A DNA stretch of 64,000 nt from Pseudomonas nunensis (GTDB taxonomy: Bacteria > Pseudomonadota > Gammaproteobacteria > Pseudomonadales > Pseudomonadaceae). The notes below the pieces were generated by a model that worked only from the letters and a program-made list of their open reading frames with translations, was not told the origin of the DNA and did not search any database. A program made the position numbers and the translations under genes. Location of the stretch: NCBI RefSeq assembly GCF_024296925.1, contig NZ_CP101125.1:4962501-5026500 (forward strand), in the 5' to 3' direction. Below are positions 35,754 through 46,827 of this stretch, one piece after another. Each line of letters begins with the position of its first letter. The first letter of the stretch is position 1.

Positions 35754-35780
35754 ATTCGCGGGCAAGCCACGCTCCCACAG
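35754..35780. repeat. Single REP arm
   Basis: One REP unit (TTCGCGGGCAAGCCACGCTC) between xerD and the rplS terminator. Confidence 0.7.
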
Positions 35781-35800
35781 GTAAATCGCAGGCAACAAAA

Positions 35801-35820
35801 AAGCAGCCCTCAGGCTGCTT
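35801..35820 (-). terminator. rplS operon terminator
   Basis: An 8-bp stem (AAGCAGCC / GGCTGCTT) with a CTCA loop and A/T runs on both sides. It follows the rplS stop by about 21 bp and ends the rpsP-rimM-trmD-rplS operon. Confidence 0.9.
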
Positions 35821-35841
35821 TTTTTGCATCGGAAGCTGGAC

Positions 35842-36192
35842 TTAAGCCAGTTTTTCCTTGATGCGAGCTGCTTTACCGGACAGGTCACGCAGGTAGTACA
35901 GCTTGGCTTTACGTACGTCACCGCGACGTTTAACGGCCATGCTGTCGATTTGCGGGCTGTAGGTCTGGAAAGTACGCTCTACGCCAACACCGTTGGAGAT
36001 TTTACGAACGGTGAAAGCACTGTTTACGCCGCGGTTACGCTTGGCGATAACAACACCTTCGAACGCTTGCAGACGCGAACGGTCGCCTTCCTTCACTTTC
36101 ACCTGAACGACAATAGTGTCGCCCGGGGCAAAGGTAGGGATCTCTTTGGTCATCTGCTCTGCTTCGAGTGCAAGGATGATTTTGTTAGTCAT
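35842..36192 (-). CDS. rplS: 50S ribosomal protein L19
   Basis: A 116-residue ribosomal protein L19, located at the 30S-50S interface. The conserved [20 protein letters not shown] and [21 protein letters not shown] segments are present and the length is normal. It is the last gene of the rpsP-rimM-trmD-rplS operon; it starts about 45 bp after trmD and ends with a strong terminator. Confidence 0.98.
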
Positions 36193-36237
36193 GCTGTGCT
36201 CCTAAGGTAAATCGTCGGATTTACCATCGATACGTTG

Positions 36238-36990
36238 TTAACTATCGTCCCGCTCGCGGATGTATTCCTCGAGCAGCTTCTTCTCTTCTCCAGAAAGCGA
36301 GCGGCTTTCCAGAAGATCGGCGCGTCGTTCAAAGGTCCTACCAAGGGACTGCTGCAAACGCCAACGCCGGATATGCGCGTGATTGCCACTAAGCAACACG
36401 TCGGGAACACGCTGATCCGCATACACCTCCGGTCGGGTGTAGTGCGGGCAATCCAGCAGACCGTCCGTAAAGGAATCTTCCTCGGCGGAGTCCGCATGCC
36501 CTAAAGCTCCAGGCAGCAGTCGTGTAACCGCATCGATCAGGACCATCGCCGGCAGCTCGCCGCCAGACAGTACATAGTCGCCAATCGACCACTCTTCATC
36601 GACGTGAGCATCTATAAAACGCTCGTCAATGCCTTCATAGCGGCCGGCAATCAGGATCAATGCATCCAGATTCGCCAACTCGCGGACCGCCGACTGAGTC
36701 AGCTGACGGCCTTGGGGGGACAGGTAAATTACCTTCGCCGCCTCCCCGGCTGCTGCCTTGGCCTGAACCAGAGCATCTTCCAGGGGCTTGATCTTCATCA
36801 CCATGCCCGGGCCACCGCCAAATGGGCGATCGTCCACAGTGTGATGTCGATCCGTCGTGTAGTCTCGCGGATTCCAACAGGTGAGCTGCAACAGCCCCTG
36901 TTTCACCGCACGACTGGTGATGCCGTACTCGCTGATGGCGGAGAACATCTCGGGAAACAAACTGATCACTTCTACGCGCAAGTTAGCCAC
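36238..36990 (-). CDS. trmD: tRNA (guanine37-N1)-methyltransferase
   Basis: A 250-residue SPOUT-fold methyltransferase that makes m1G37 in tRNAs reading CNN codons, preventing frameshifting. Knot and SAM-site motifs are intact ([42 protein letters not shown]). A GTG at 36990, two bases after the rimM stop, fits family length; the longer upstream ATG would run through rimM and is rejected. It is the third gene of the operon. Confidence 0.95.
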   Translation of the reverse strand: MANLRVEVISLFPEMFSAISEYGITSRAVKQGLLQLTCWNPRDYTTDRHHTVDDRPFGGGPGMVMKIKPLEDALVQAKAAAGEAAKVIYLSPQGRQLTQSAVRELANLDALILIAGRYEGIDERFIDAHVDEEWSIGDYVLSGGELPAMVLIDAVTRLLPGALGHADSAEEDSFTDGLLDCPHYTRPEVYADQRVPDVLLSGNHAHIRRWRLQQSLGRTFERRADLLESRSLSGEEKKLLEEYIRERDDS

Positions 36991-36992
36991 GC

Positions 36993-37529
36993 TTAGAAGT
37001 CCGCATCCCATTCCACCTTCATCTCGCCTGCGGCAAGGTCGACTGCCAACACGCATTGCTCCGTATAGGGCAACAGGCGTTCGCGATCGTCCAGGCTGCC
37101 AGCGCAAGGCTTGACCACCATTACATCATTGGCGCCGGTTTCCAGAAGATGATCGATTTTCCCGAGCAGTTGCCCGAGTTGATCAATAACCTTCAGACCT
37201 TCCAGCTGGTACCAGTAGTACTCGCCGTCGGTCAATTCAGGGAACAGGTTGCGCGGCACGCAGATCTCATAACCGGCCAGAAGACGCGCTTCTTCACGAT
37301 CATCGAGACCCTTGAGCTTTGCGACCAGGAACTTGTCGTTCCCGCGTCCGCTGACCAGCTCGACCTGTTTGACATTGCCTTCGCGCTTGAGCGTCCAGGT
37401 TTTGTACTGCAACAGGTTTTCAGTCGGATCAGTAAAGGAATAAACCTTCACTTCGCCGCGAACGCCGTGAACAGAGTAAATCTTGCCGATAACGATCAAA
37501 TCATCAGCAACAGCAGGCGTCGCGCTCAT
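36993..37529 (-). CDS. rimM: RimM, 16S rRNA processing / 30S maturation factor
   Basis: A 178-residue RimM that helps form the 30S head with ribosomal protein S19. The N-terminal domain ([22 protein letters not shown]) and the PRC-barrel C-terminal domain ([34 protein letters not shown]) are clear. It starts 5 bp after rpsP and is followed by trmD at 2 bp, in the standard operon. Confidence 0.97.
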   Translation of the reverse strand: MSATPAVADDLIVIGKIYSVHGVRGEVKVYSFTDPTENLLQYKTWTLKREGNVKQVELVSGRGNDKFLVAKLKGLDDREEARLLAGYEICVPRNLFPELTDGEYYWYQLEGLKVIDQLGQLLGKIDHLLETGANDVMVVKPCAGSLDDRERLLPYTEQCVLAVDLAAGEMKVEWDADF

Positions 37530-37534
37530 ATTGC

Positions 37535-37786
37535 TCAGGCCGCAGCCTTAGATGCATCCTTCAACAACTGAGCAACACGCTCAGAAGGTTGTGCACCAAC
37601 GCTCAGCCAGTAGGCTACGCGCTCTTGGTTCACGGACAGACGAACTTCTTGACCACGAGCAACAGGGTTGAAGAAACCAACCTGTTCCTTGTGCGAACCG
37701 TCGCGCGGGTTGCGGCTGTCGGTTACGGTCAAGTGGTAAAACGGGCGCTTTTTGGAGCCGCCAAGGGCAAGACGGATTGTTAGCAT
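37535..37786 (-). CDS. rpsP: 30S ribosomal protein S16
   Basis: An 83-residue S16 protein ([25 protein letters not shown] at the start). It is the first gene of the rpsP-rimM-trmD-rplS operon and has the usual length. The space between it and ffh (37787-38036) holds the operon's upstream region plus a possible hairpin. Confidence 0.98.
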   Translation of the reverse strand: MLTIRLALGGSKKRPFYHLTVTDSRNPRDGSHKEQVGFFNPVARGQEVRLSVNQERVAYWLSVGAQPSERVAQLLKDASKAAA

Positions 37787-38007
37787 GTGAACATCGTTCC
37801 TGTAGTCGGTGCTGCAAATCTAAAGGCACAGCGGGCATAGGTGCCCGAAAGGCCGCATATTCTAAGGAATATCCGGACTTTTGCAAATGTCTTTTTCCGG
37901 CGGCCTTCCGGTCGCCATCAAGATTTGCTATAGAGCCGTCGTTGAAAACGGCCAGTCAGCTCCCGCCAAGTGCGGGTTTGCTGGAGTTCCCACATTGCTG
38001 TGGTACT

Positions 38008-38029
38008 GCACCGACATCGCTGTCGGTGC
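38008..38029. other. Hairpin downstream of ffh
   Basis: A perfect 9-bp stem (GCACCGACA / TGTCGGTGC) with a 4-base loop, 8 bp past the ffh stop. No T-run follows on the minus strand, so whether it terminates ffh transcription is uncertain. Confidence 0.45.
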
Positions 38030-38036
38030 GGATTCT

Positions 38037-39413
38037 TTACATTTTTGGCATGCCGCCGCCGGGCAACATACCGCCCATGCCGCGCATCATTTTGGCCATT
38101 CCGCCTTTCGCGGAGAATTTCTTCATCATCTTCTGCATCTGCTTGTGTTGCTTGATCAAGCGACCGATGTCCTGCACCTGAGTGCCGGAACCCATGGCGA
38201 TCCGGCGTTTGCGCGAACCGCTGATCAGCTCAGGGTCGCGGCGCTCGGCCGGGGTCATGGAATTGATGATGGCTTCCATTTGCTTGAATTGCTTCTCTGC
38301 CGCGCCTTGGGCATTGCCCATTTGCGCCAGGTTCACACCGCCGATGTTCGGCAGCTTGTCCATGAGGCCGCCGAGGCCGCCCATGTTCTTCATCTGTTGC
38401 AGCTGATCGCGGAAGTCTTCGAGATCGAAGCCCTTGCCCTTCTTCAGCTTCTTGGCCAGTTTGTCGGCCTTGTCCTTGTCGAGGGTCGCTTCGGCCTGTT
38501 CGATCAGACTGAGCACGTCGCCCATGCCGAGGATGCGCGAAGCAATACGCTCAGGGTGGAACGGTTCGAGCGCTTCGCTCTTCTCGCCCATACCGATGAA
38601 CTTGATCGGCTTGCCGGTGATGGCGCGCACCGACAGGGCGGCACCGCCACGGGCGTCGCCGTCGACTTTGGTCAGGATCACACCGGTCAGCGGCAGTGCA
38701 TCACCGAAGGCCTTGGCCGTATTGGCGGCATCCTGGCCGGTCATGGCGTCGACCACGAACAGGGTTTCGACCGGGTTGATCGCAGCGTGCAGCGCCTTGA
38801 TCTCGCCCATCATCTCTTCGTCGATGTGCAGACGACCGGCGGTATCGACGATGACTACGTCGATGAATTTCAGTTTTGCTTCTTTAATAGCGGCTTGCGC
38901 AATCTCGACCGGCTTCTGGCTCAGGTCGGACGGGAAGAAGGTAACACCGACTTCACCGGCAAGCATTTCCAGCTGTTTGATCGCCGCAGGACGGTAAACG
39001 TCGGCGGACACGACCATGACCGTCTTCTTCTTGCGCTCTTTAAGGAAGCGCGCAAGTTTGCCGGCGGTGGTGGTTTTACCCGCGCCCTGCAAACCGGCCA
39101 TCAGTACGACGGCGGGCGGAACGGCGCTCAGGTTCAAGTCTTCGTTGGCCGCGCCCATCAGGCTTTCGAGTTCGGCCTGGACGATCTTCACGAAGGCCTG
39201 GCCCGGCGTCAGGCTGCGCGACACTTCGGTGCCGACGGCGCGTTCCTTGACCGAATTGACGAAGTCCTTGACCACCGGCAGGGCGACGTCGGCTTCGAGC
39301 AACGCCATGCGCACTTCGCGCAGGGTGTCTTTGATATTGTCTTCGGTCAGCTTGGCCTTGCCGGTGACATGGCGCAGCGTCTGCGAGAGACGGTCGGTTA
39401 AGTTTTCAAACAT
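38037..39413 (-). CDS. ffh: Ffh, signal recognition particle protein
   Basis: A 458-residue SRP54 GTPase that binds signal sequences on ribosomes with 4.5S RNA and docks at FtsY. The N domain (about 1-95), G domain with P-loop GLQGAGKTT near 107, DTAGRLHIDEEM near 190, TKVDGDARGGAAL near 247, and the methionine-rich M domain ending in GMGGMLPGGGMPKM are all present. Full length. Divergent from the ccsA-like gene. Confidence 0.98.
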   Translation of the reverse strand: MFENLTDRLSQTLRHVTGKAKLTEDNIKDTLREVRMALLEADVALPVVKDFVNSVKERAVGTEVSRSLTPGQAFVKIVQAELESLMGAANEDLNLSAVPPAVVLMAGLQGAGKTTTAGKLARFLKERKKKTVMVVSADVYRPAAIKQLEMLAGEVGVTFFPSDLSQKPVEIAQAAIKEAKLKFIDVVIVDTAGRLHIDEEMMGEIKALHAAINPVETLFVVDAMTGQDAANTAKAFGDALPLTGVILTKVDGDARGGAALSVRAITGKPIKFIGMGEKSEALEPFHPERIASRILGMGDVLSLIEQAEATLDKDKADKLAKKLKKGKGFDLEDFRDQLQQMKNMGGLGGLMDKLPNIGGVNLAQMGNAQGAAEKQFKQMEAIINSMTPAERRDPELISGSRKRRIAMGSGTQVQDIGRLIKQHKQMQKMMKKFSAKGGMAKMMRGMGGMLPGGGMPKM

Positions 39414-39623
39414 TGCGCGATCCTTTCAGGCCCTGTGTAGACCGGGATAATGGCGGCCCAGACCGGAATAAACATGTGCTCGGCGAGCCTGCGGCGTGGG
39501 CAGGTCGCGGATTATAGCGAAGACTGCGTCTGGCGGACACCTCGCTGTCAGGTTCTATGGTCTTTCGTGCGATGTGGGTTCTATGCCAAACTCAGCGCCT
39601 TTCGGGCTTGCCTAACAGGATTT

Positions 39624-40436
39624 ATGCTCCCCTTGTCACCCAGTTTGCTTACCACCCTCGCCGCCGCCTGCTTATATGCCGCTGCGACTATCTATCAAGG
39701 CACTCGCCTGGCCTCCGGTGCCAAGGCGAACAAGCGTCTGCTGGTCACGCTCGGCGTGCTGGCCGTGCTGGCTCACAGTGCCAGTCTGTTCACGCATCTG
39801 CTGACGCCGATCGGCCTGGGCCTGGACTTCTTCAGTGCCGCCAGCCTGATTGCCGCAGCCGTTATCGCCCTGACCCTGCTGGCCTGCTCGCGGATTCCGG
39901 TGGAGAACCTGCTGATATTGCTGTTCCCCCTCGGCGTCGCCACCGTGCTCCTGGCGCAGTTCGCCCCGGCCGGCACCGTGCAGATCATCGACGAAGAGCC
40001 GGGCATCCTCGCCCACATTCTCCTGTCGATCCTGGCCTACGGCATGTTCACCATCGCGGTGTTCCAGGCCTTGCTGCTGCTGGTACAAGATCACCAGCTC
40101 AAGCACAAGCATCCGTCTGGGCTGATCAAGAACTTCCCGCCGCTGCAAACCATGGAAAGCCTGCTGTTCGGCTTTCTCTGGGCCGGTTGGACCCTGCTGT
40201 CGCTGTCGCTGATCTCCGGCTGGCTGTTCGTCGAGAATCTGTTCGCGCAGCATCTGGTGCACAAGACCCTGCTGGCCTGCCTGGCCTGGATCGTGTTCAG
40301 CGTATTGCTGTGGGGCCGTAATCGCCTCGGCTGGCGCGGACACAAGGCGATCCGCTGGACCCTCGCCGGTTTCTGCCTGCTGATGCTGGCCTATTTCGGC
40401 AGCAAGCTGGTTCGTGAATACATTCTGCACATCTGA
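39624..40436 (+). CDS. CcsA/YpjD-like cytochrome c assembly membrane protein
   Basis: A 270-residue inner-membrane protein with about eight hydrophobic segments and the CcsA-type core (residues about 95-260, with the WTLLSLSLISGWLFV and HKTLLACLAWIVFSVLLWGR segments). Members help attach haem to c-type cytochromes, but this short Pseudomonas paralogue next to ffh has no demonstrated role. ATG 39624 begins directly with a membrane segment; the in-frame ATG at 39450 would add 58 non-family residues. It probably forms an operon with the CorC-like gene 12 bp downstream. Confidence 0.85.
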   Translation: MLPLSPSLLTTLAAACLYAAATIYQGTRLASGAKANKRLLVTLGVLAVLAHSASLFTHLLTPIGLGLDFFSAASLIAAAVIALTLLACSRIPVENLLILLFPLGVATVLLAQFAPAGTVQIIDEEPGILAHILLSILAYGMFTIAVFQALLLLVQDHQLKHKHPSGLIKNFPPLQTMESLLFGFLWAGWTLLSLSLISGWLFVENLFAQHLVHKTLLACLAWIVFSVLLWGRNRLGWRGHKAIRWTLAGFCLLMLAYFGSKLVREYILHI

Positions 40437-40448
40437 CGGGCGGCAATA

Positions 40449-41690
<1,242 letters not shown>

Positions 41691-41714
41691 AGCCCCCTAT
41701 GTGCAAGGCTCGAT

Positions 41715-41808
41715 ACCTGTGGGAGCGGGCTTGCTCGCGAAGGCGATTTCATATTCAGCAGAGATGGTGATTGATAATCCGCTTTCGCGAGCAAGCCCGC
41801 TCCCACAT
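41715..41808. repeat. REP pair
   Basis: Two inverted REP arms (CCTGTGGGAGCGGGCTTGCT and its complement ending CCGCTCCCACATGG) in the 303-bp gap before the MFS gene. The rest of the gap (41809-41993) is the upstream region of that gene; nothing else was recognised in it. Confidence 0.85.
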
Positions 41809-41993
41809 GGGTGCTGGCGGACTTTACCAATCCAGCCCCCCTTGTTGAATCGTTAGCCGCCTTCCTATAATCGAGCCGCTTACCCAAGCCCCGCCCCACC
41901 CCGTGCTACCCGCACGCTGCGTTAAACCCACATCCCTGGGTGTTCGACCATAATAATTCGCTCCACTGGAGCATGACTGTCAGGGATCACCGC

Positions 41994-43310
41994 ATGACGA
42001 CCAGCACCGCTTACAGCGACACCACGCCTGCCCAGCCGACGAACTCCGCCACGCGAGTGGCCACCGCGAGCTTCATCGGCACCGCCATCGAGTTCTACGA
42101 CTTCTACGTCTACGCCACCGCCGCTGCGCTGGTGATTGGGCCGGTGTTTTTCCCGCAGACCTCCGGCACTGCGCAGATGCTCTCGGCGTTTCTCACCTTC
42201 GGTATCGCGTTCCTGGCGCGACCACTGGGCTCGGCGCTGTTCGGCCACTTCGGTGACCGCATCGGGCGCAAATCGACTCTGGTCGCATCCTTGCTGTTGA
42301 TGGGTGTGTGCACCACGCTGATTGGCGTGCTGCCGGGTTACGACAGCATCGGGGCCTGGGCGCCGATCCTGCTTTGCGTGCTGCGGTTTGGCCAAGGCCT
42401 GGGACTGGGCGGCGAATGGGGCGGCGCGGCATTGCTGGCGACGGAGAATGCGCCGAAGGGCAAACGCGCCTGGTTCGGCATGTTCCCGCAGCTCGGCCCT
42501 TCGATTGGCTTTCTGGCGGCCAACGGGTTGTTCCTGACGCTGGCCATGACCCTGAGCGACGAACAGTTCCGCTCGTGGGGCTGGCGGATTCCGTTCCTGC
42601 TGAGCGCGGTGCTGGTGATGGTCGGCCTGTACGTGCGCCTCAAACTCCACGAAACCCCGGTGTTCGCCAACGCCATGGCGCGCCAGGAGCGGGTGAAGAT
42701 TCCGCTGGTCGAGCTGTTCAGCCAGTACTGGGCGCCGATGTTGCTGGGTGCCGGGTCGATGGTGGTCTGCTATGCGCTGTTCTACATCTCGACCGTATTT
42801 TCCCTGAGCTACGGGGTTTCGACCCTCGGCTACACCCGCGAAACTTTCCTCGCGCTGCTGTGTTTTGCGGTGCTGTTCATGGCGGCGGCGACGCCGTTGT
42901 CGGCCTGGGCCAGTGACCGTTACGGGCGCAAACCGGTGCTGATCATCGGTGGCGTGCTGGCGATTCTGTCCGGTTTCCTGATGGAACCGCTGCTCACCCA
43001 CGGCACGACCTGGGGCGTGGCGCTGTTCTTGTGCATCGAACTGTTTCTGATGGGCGTGACGTTTGCACCAATGGGCGCCTTGTTGCCGGAGCTGTTTCCG
43101 ACCCACGTGCGGTATACCGGTGCGTCGGCGGCCTACAACCTGGGCGGCATTGTCGGGGCCTCGGCGGCGCCGTTCTTTGCGCAGAAACTGGTGGCGATGG
43201 GCGGTTTGAGTTATGTCGGCGGGTATGTGTCGGGGGCGGCGGTGCTGAGTTTGATTGCGGTGCTGTGCCTGAAAGAGACACGGCATAACGATTTGAATCG
43301 GGTGGCCTGA
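41994..43310 (+). CDS. MFS metabolite:H+ symporter (MHS family)
   Basis: A 438-residue major-facilitator transporter with twelve predicted membrane segments. MHS-type motifs are present: IGTAIEFYDFYVYATAAALV near residue 24, GHFGDRIGRKSTL near 85, and GLGLGGEWGGAALLATENAP near 135. Close families carry proline/betaine, citrate, shikimate or alpha-ketoglutarate, so the solute is not determined. The start ATG at 41994 (MTTSTAYSDTT) is preferred over 41940. It is convergent with purT through a REP pair. Confidence 0.88.
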   Translation: MTTSTAYSDTTPAQPTNSATRVATASFIGTAIEFYDFYVYATAAALVIGPVFFPQTSGTAQMLSAFLTFGIAFLARPLGSALFGHFGDRIGRKSTLVASLLLMGVCTTLIGVLPGYDSIGAWAPILLCVLRFGQGLGLGGEWGGAALLATENAPKGKRAWFGMFPQLGPSIGFLAANGLFLTLAMTLSDEQFRSWGWRIPFLLSAVLVMVGLYVRLKLHETPVFANAMARQERVKIPLVELFSQYWAPMLLGAGSMVVCYALFYISTVFSLSYGVSTLGYTRETFLALLCFAVLFMAAATPLSAWASDRYGRKPVLIIGGVLAILSGFLMEPLLTHGTTWGVALFLCIELFLMGVTFAPMGALLPELFPTHVRYTGASAAYNLGGIVGASAAPFFAQKLVAMGGLSYVGGYVSGAAVLSLIAVLCLKETRHNDLNRVA

Positions 43311-43322
43311 AGTAAAGCAGAA

Positions 43323-43400
43323 GCTTCGCGAGCAAGCCCGCTCCCACATTGGATCTGTGTCGGTCACAAAACTAATGTGGGAGCGGGCTTGCCCGCGAAG
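43323..43400. repeat. REP pair
   Basis: Two inverted REP arms (TTCGCGAGCAAGCCCGCTCC and GTGGGAGCGGGCTTGCCCGC) between the convergent MFS and purT genes. Confidence 0.85.
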
Positions 43401-43413
43401 GCCGCGCCTCGGT

Positions 43414-44595
43414 TTACAGCTCTACAACAACAGCCTGAGAAGCACGTGTCGCTTTGGCACGAGCCGCTTCAATCGACTCATCCCGCGCCAATGCCACGCC
43501 CATCCGGCGCTGGCCATTCACTTCAGGCTTACCAAACAGACGCAACGCCGTGTCCGGCTCGCTCAAAGCAGCGCCCAGATTGGCAAACGCGGTCTGGGTC
43601 GATTGCCCTTCCACCAGGATCACCGCCGACGCAGATGGCCCGACCTGACGGATCAACGGAATCGGCAGACCCAGGATTGCCCGTGCGTGCAGGGCGAATT
43701 GCGACAGGTCCTGAGAAATCAGGGTCACCAGGCCGGTATCATGCGGGCGCGGCGAGACTTCGCTGAACCACACCTGATCACCTTTGATGAACAACTCGAC
43801 GCCAAACAGACCACGGCCACCCAAGGCTTCAGTCACGGCTTTGGCGACGCGCTCGGACTCAGCAAGGGCAACCGGGCTCATGGCTTGTGGCTGCCAGGAT
43901 TCCTGGTAGTCGCCCTTCTCCTGACGGTGACCGACCGGTGCACAGAACGTGGTGCCGCCGATGTGGCGCACAGTCAGCAGGGTGATCTCGTAGTCGAAAT
44001 CGATAAAGCCTTCGATGATCACCCGACCTTTACCGGCACGCCCGCCTTCCTGGGCGTAATCCCACGCGGTTTTCACGTCGTCGGCGCTGCGCAGCAGGCT
44101 CTGGCCTTTGCCCGAGGAGCTCATGACCGGTTTGACCACGCACGGGAAGCCCAGGTCTTCAACGGCTTTGCTGTAGTCCTCGAAGGTGTCGGCGAAGTGG
44201 TACGGCGAAGTCGGCAGGTCCAGCTCTTCAGCAGCCAGGCGACGGATGCCTTCGCGGTTCATGGTCAACTGCGTGGCGCGAGCGGTCGGGATCACGGTGA
44301 AGCCTTCGGCTTCCAGTTCAACCAGGGTCGCGGTGGCGATGGCTTCGATTTCCGGCACGATGAAGTGCGGCTTTTCGGCCTCGATCACAGCGCGCAGGGC
44401 CGCACCGTCGAGCATGTTGATCACATGGCTGCGGTGGGCGACTTGCATCGCCGGCGCGTTGGCGTAGCGATCCACGGCGATCACTTCAACGCCCAGGCGT
44501 TGCAGCTCGATCACCACTTCCTTGCCCAACTCGCCACAGCCACACATCAATACGCGGGTCGCGGTGGGCGACAATGGAGTTCCGATACGGGTCAT
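43414..44595 (-). CDS. purT: PurT, formate-dependent phosphoribosylglycinamide formyltransferase
   Basis: A 393-residue ATP-grasp enzyme that formylates GAR with formate and ATP in purine synthesis. The preATP-grasp [20 protein letters not shown] and ATP-grasp segments ([40 protein letters not shown]) are intact. The open frame extends upstream to 45219, but [16 protein letters not shown] at 44595 is the family start and gives the normal length (392 in E. coli). It has its own upstream region before the VUT gene. Confidence 0.95.
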   Translation of the reverse strand: MTRIGTPLSPTATRVLMCGCGELGKEVVIELQRLGVEVIAVDRYANAPAMQVAHRSHVINMLDGAALRAVIEAEKPHFIVPEIEAIATATLVELEAEGFTVIPTARATQLTMNREGIRRLAAEELDLPTSPYHFADTFEDYSKAVEDLGFPCVVKPVMSSSGKGQSLLRSADDVKTAWDYAQEGGRAGKGRVIIEGFIDFDYEITLLTVRHIGGTTFCAPVGHRQEKGDYQESWQPQAMSPVALAESERVAKAVTEALGGRGLFGVELFIKGDQVWFSEVSPRPHDTGLVTLISQDLSQFALHARAILGLPIPLIRQVGPSASAVILVEGQSTQTAFANLGAALSEPDTALRLFGKPEVNGQRRMGVALARDESIEAARAKATRASQAVVVEL

Positions 44596-44696
44596 CTGAA
44601 GGTCCTCAAAGAAGCGGATCATCGAGGGACGCAACGCTTGGCGCGCTTCCCATGGGGAGAAAGCGCGGCATTTTACATGAACCGCAGGGTTTGGCT

Positions 44697-45164
44697 TCAG
44701 CTGGCGACGGCCTGTTTGCGCAGGCGCCAGGCCATGATCAGCCAGACGACCGTTACGCCGGCGAACTTCGAGCCCATGGCAGTGAGGATCACGGCCGGGG
44801 TGAAGGCGTCGATCATGCCGAAAAAGATGAAGGTATCGAGGGGAATGCTCAGCGCCGAACTTATCCACAGGCGATCGTGCAATGGACGTTTGGTGATGCT
44901 GAACACCAGCCAGTCGATGCACTCGGATATTGCAAACGCTGTGGCGCTGGCCAGGGCGATGGACGGGTCGGACGTCACGTAGGACAACACCAGCGCCGCC
45001 AGCATCGCGGCAATGGCGCCGTGGCCGAAGCGGGTTTGCACCATGTCGCGCAGGACAAACACCAAGCCACCCCAGGCCGACCAGATGATGTCCAGGTGCG
45101 GGGCGGTGGAAAAGGCGTAGTTGATCAGCACGACGCTGCTGATGTAGGCGATCAGGAAGAGCAT
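44697..45164 (-). CDS. VUT-family (queuosine-precursor-type) membrane transporter
   Basis: A 155-residue integral membrane protein with about five hydrophobic segments, of the VUT (vitamin uptake, YhhQ-like) family. Family members move queuosine precursors such as preQ0. The core motif [18 protein letters not shown] lies near residues 72-90. No riboswitch was recognised in the upstream region, which is mostly a long palindrome. Substrate is therefore open. It is transcribed towards purT. Confidence 0.8.
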   Translation of the reverse strand: MLFLIAYISSVVLINYAFSTAPHLDIIWSAWGGLVFVLRDMVQTRFGHGAIAAMLAALVLSYVTSDPSIALASATAFAISECIDWLVFSITKRPLHDRLWISSALSIPLDTFIFFGMIDAFTPAVILTAMGSKFAGVTVVWLIMAWRLRKQAVAS

Positions 45165-45199
45165 GGGGATACCCTGTCAAATTTGGGGCACAGAGTACC

Positions 45200-45299
45200 G
45201 TAGGAGCTGACGAGTGCAACGAGGCTGCGATCTTTTGATGTTGTTTTTTAGGAGCAAGATCAAAAGATCGCAGCCTCGTTGCACTCGACAGCTCCTACA
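45200..45299. repeat. Long palindrome, TAGGAGCTGACGAGTGCAAC family
   Basis: The 39-bp left arm (45201-45239, TAGGAGCTGACGAGTGCAAC... ending CTTTTGAT) returns as its complement at 45259-45297 with one mismatch near the tip; about 19 bp separate the arms. The tip contains the motif GATCGCAGCCTCG on the complement. A second copy of the family lies at 51327-51425. Confidence 0.85.
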
Positions 45300-45510
45300 G
45301 GTCAGGGGTTTTGCCCAGCATCCAGATCAGGCCACTGGATTTGGCCCGCTCATGACACAACTCCAGCACCTTGCGGCGCTCGGCATTGTCCATCCGGCTC
45401 CAGCGGGTAATCTCTTCCACCGTACGCTGGCACCCGGTGCAGATATCGTCGTCATCCAGTGCGCAGATGTTCACGCAGGGCGATAGCACCGGCCGTTCAG
45501 TGGCGTTCAT
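45295..45510 (-). CDS. DUF1289 family protein
   Basis: A 71-residue protein with the DUF1289 cysteine pattern ([25 protein letters not shown]; four Cys), likely binding zinc or an iron-sulfur cluster. Function unknown. The gene's end overlaps the long palindrome and its start is overlapped by the gamma-carbonic anhydrase gene by 4 bp, so the two are translated as a unit. Confidence 0.85.
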   Translation of the reverse strand: MNATERPVLSPCVNICALDDDDICTGCQRTVEEITRWSRMDNAERRKVLELCHERAKSSGLIWMLGKTPDL

Positions 45511-46031
45511 TCTTCCTGCTCGACCAGGTCGCGGGCATAGCGCTGCGAGTTGTGCACATAGTGTGCGGCGCTGGCTTCGAGCATTTTCTTCTGCGGCTCG
45601 GTGAGTTCGCGTACGACTTTGCCCGGCGAGCCCATGACCAATGAACCGTCGGGAATCTCTTTGTTTTCGCCGATCAGCGAATTGGCGCCGATGATGCAGT
45701 TCTTGCCGATTTTCGCGCCGTTGAGGATCACCGCATTGATGCCAATCAGGCTGTAATCGCCGACGGTACAGCCGTGGAGCATTGCGTTGTGGCCGATGGT
45801 CACGCCGGTGCCGATGGTCAGCGGGTAGCCCATGTCGGTGTGCATCACGGTGCCGTCCTGGACGTTGCTGTTCTTGCCGATCAGGATCAGTTCGTTGTCG
45901 CCACGCAACACGGCGTTGAACCAGACGTTGGCACCCTCTTCCAGTTTGACCTTGCCCACCAGCACGGCATTGGGCGCAACCCAGCTCTGTGGATGGGTTT
46001 CGACGCGGGCGTCGCCCAGGCGGTATTTCAT
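45507..46031 (-). CDS. Gamma-carbonic anhydrase-family hexapeptide-repeat protein
   Basis: A 174-residue left-handed beta-helix protein. Hexapeptide repeats run through the whole chain ([47 protein letters not shown]). Histidines at the positions used for metal in gamma-class carbonic anhydrases ([12 protein letters not shown]) are present, which suggests a metal site. Enzyme activity in this branch (YrdA/CaiE-like) is often unproven. It precedes the DUF1289 gene in an operon. Confidence 0.88.
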   Translation of the reverse strand: MKYRLGDARVETHPQSWVAPNAVLVGKVKLEEGANVWFNAVLRGDNELILIGKNSNVQDGTVMHTDMGYPLTIGTGVTIGHNAMLHGCTVGDYSLIGINAVILNGAKIGKNCIIGANSLIGENKEIPDGSLVMGSPGKVVRELTEPQKKMLEASAAHYVHNSQRYARDLVEQEE

Positions 46032-46081
46032 CGTGTTGTCCTCAAGGCTCAGGCCGGGTTCACGCCATTCGAACGATGGCT

Positions 46082-46681
46082 TCAGGTGTTGATAAAACTC
46101 TTGGGCGGATGATGCAGGCTGATGTCGGCGTCATACAGCAGATTGATCAACTCGACGATCATGATCGCGGTCAGCCCCCAGATCTTGTACTCGCCATAAC
46201 GATAGCTCGGCACGTACCAACTGCGGCCCTGGTAATCGATGCGGTGGGTGTGTTCCCGTGGGTCTTCGCGAAAGAACTCCAAGGGCACGCTGAACACGGC
46301 GGCGATTTCGGCATCGTTGGCCAGGTATTCAACGTAATCGGGAATGACGCCGACATAAGGCGTGACCTTGATGCCGTGCAGGGAGATCAGTGGGCTGAGC
46401 GGGCCGATCACTTCCACCAGACCCGGCGGCAGACCGATTTCTTCTTCGGCTTCGCGCAGGGCAGTGAAGATCAGGTCAGGGTCTTCGGGGTCGCGGCGTC
46501 CGCCGGGGAAGGCAACTTCACCGCCATGGGTCGAGAGCCCGCTGGCGCGCAGGGTCAGAACCAGTTCCGGTTCGTCACTGCGGGTGATTGGCACCAAAAC
46601 CGCAGCCTCGGGGAAACGTTTGTCGGTTTCCAGGGTGCGTGGCGTGTGGTTGCTTACCCGATGCAGTAGCTCGTCCAGCAT
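46082..46681 (-). CDS. CoA pyrophosphatase (NudL-like NUDIX hydrolase)
   Basis: A 199-residue NUDIX hydrolase. The Nudix box ([24 protein letters not shown]) is preceded by GGEVAFPGG, the signature of the CoA-pyrophosphatase branch. It likely hydrolyses CoA or its derivatives to phosphopantetheine and 3',5'-ADP. It is divergent from the zinc-ribbon NUDIX gene at 46828. The gene is single, with the carbonic anhydrase gene 50 bp downstream. Confidence 0.88.
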   Translation of the reverse strand: MLDELLHRVSNHTPRTLETDKRFPEAAVLVPITRSDEPELVLTLRASGLSTHGGEVAFPGGRRDPEDPDLIFTALREAEEEIGLPPGLVEVIGPLSPLISLHGIKVTPYVGVIPDYVEYLANDAEIAAVFSVPLEFFREDPREHTHRIDYQGRSWYVPSYRYGEYKIWGLTAIMIVELINLLYDADISLHHPPKSFINT

Positions 46682-46827
46682 GAGTGTTCTCGATCTGTGC
46701 CTTACCCTGCATCATGCACCAATCACACCGACCGCCCAACCCCCGAACTGCCCCATGTCGCGAAACGACAACTTGCCGACTGACACCGCCGCACGCCAAG
46801 ATAGGCGCAGCCTCCAGGAACCCAAGC

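Noticed and set aside
44596..45219. Extended N-terminus of the PurT frame (601 residues in total)
   Set aside because: The extension overlaps the VUT transporter gene on the same strand in another frame; PurT homologues start at 44595.
45165..45299. preQ1-type riboswitch upstream of the VUT transporter
   Set aside because: The region is a long palindrome of a family found elsewhere, and no preQ1 aptamer-like pseudoknot was recognised.
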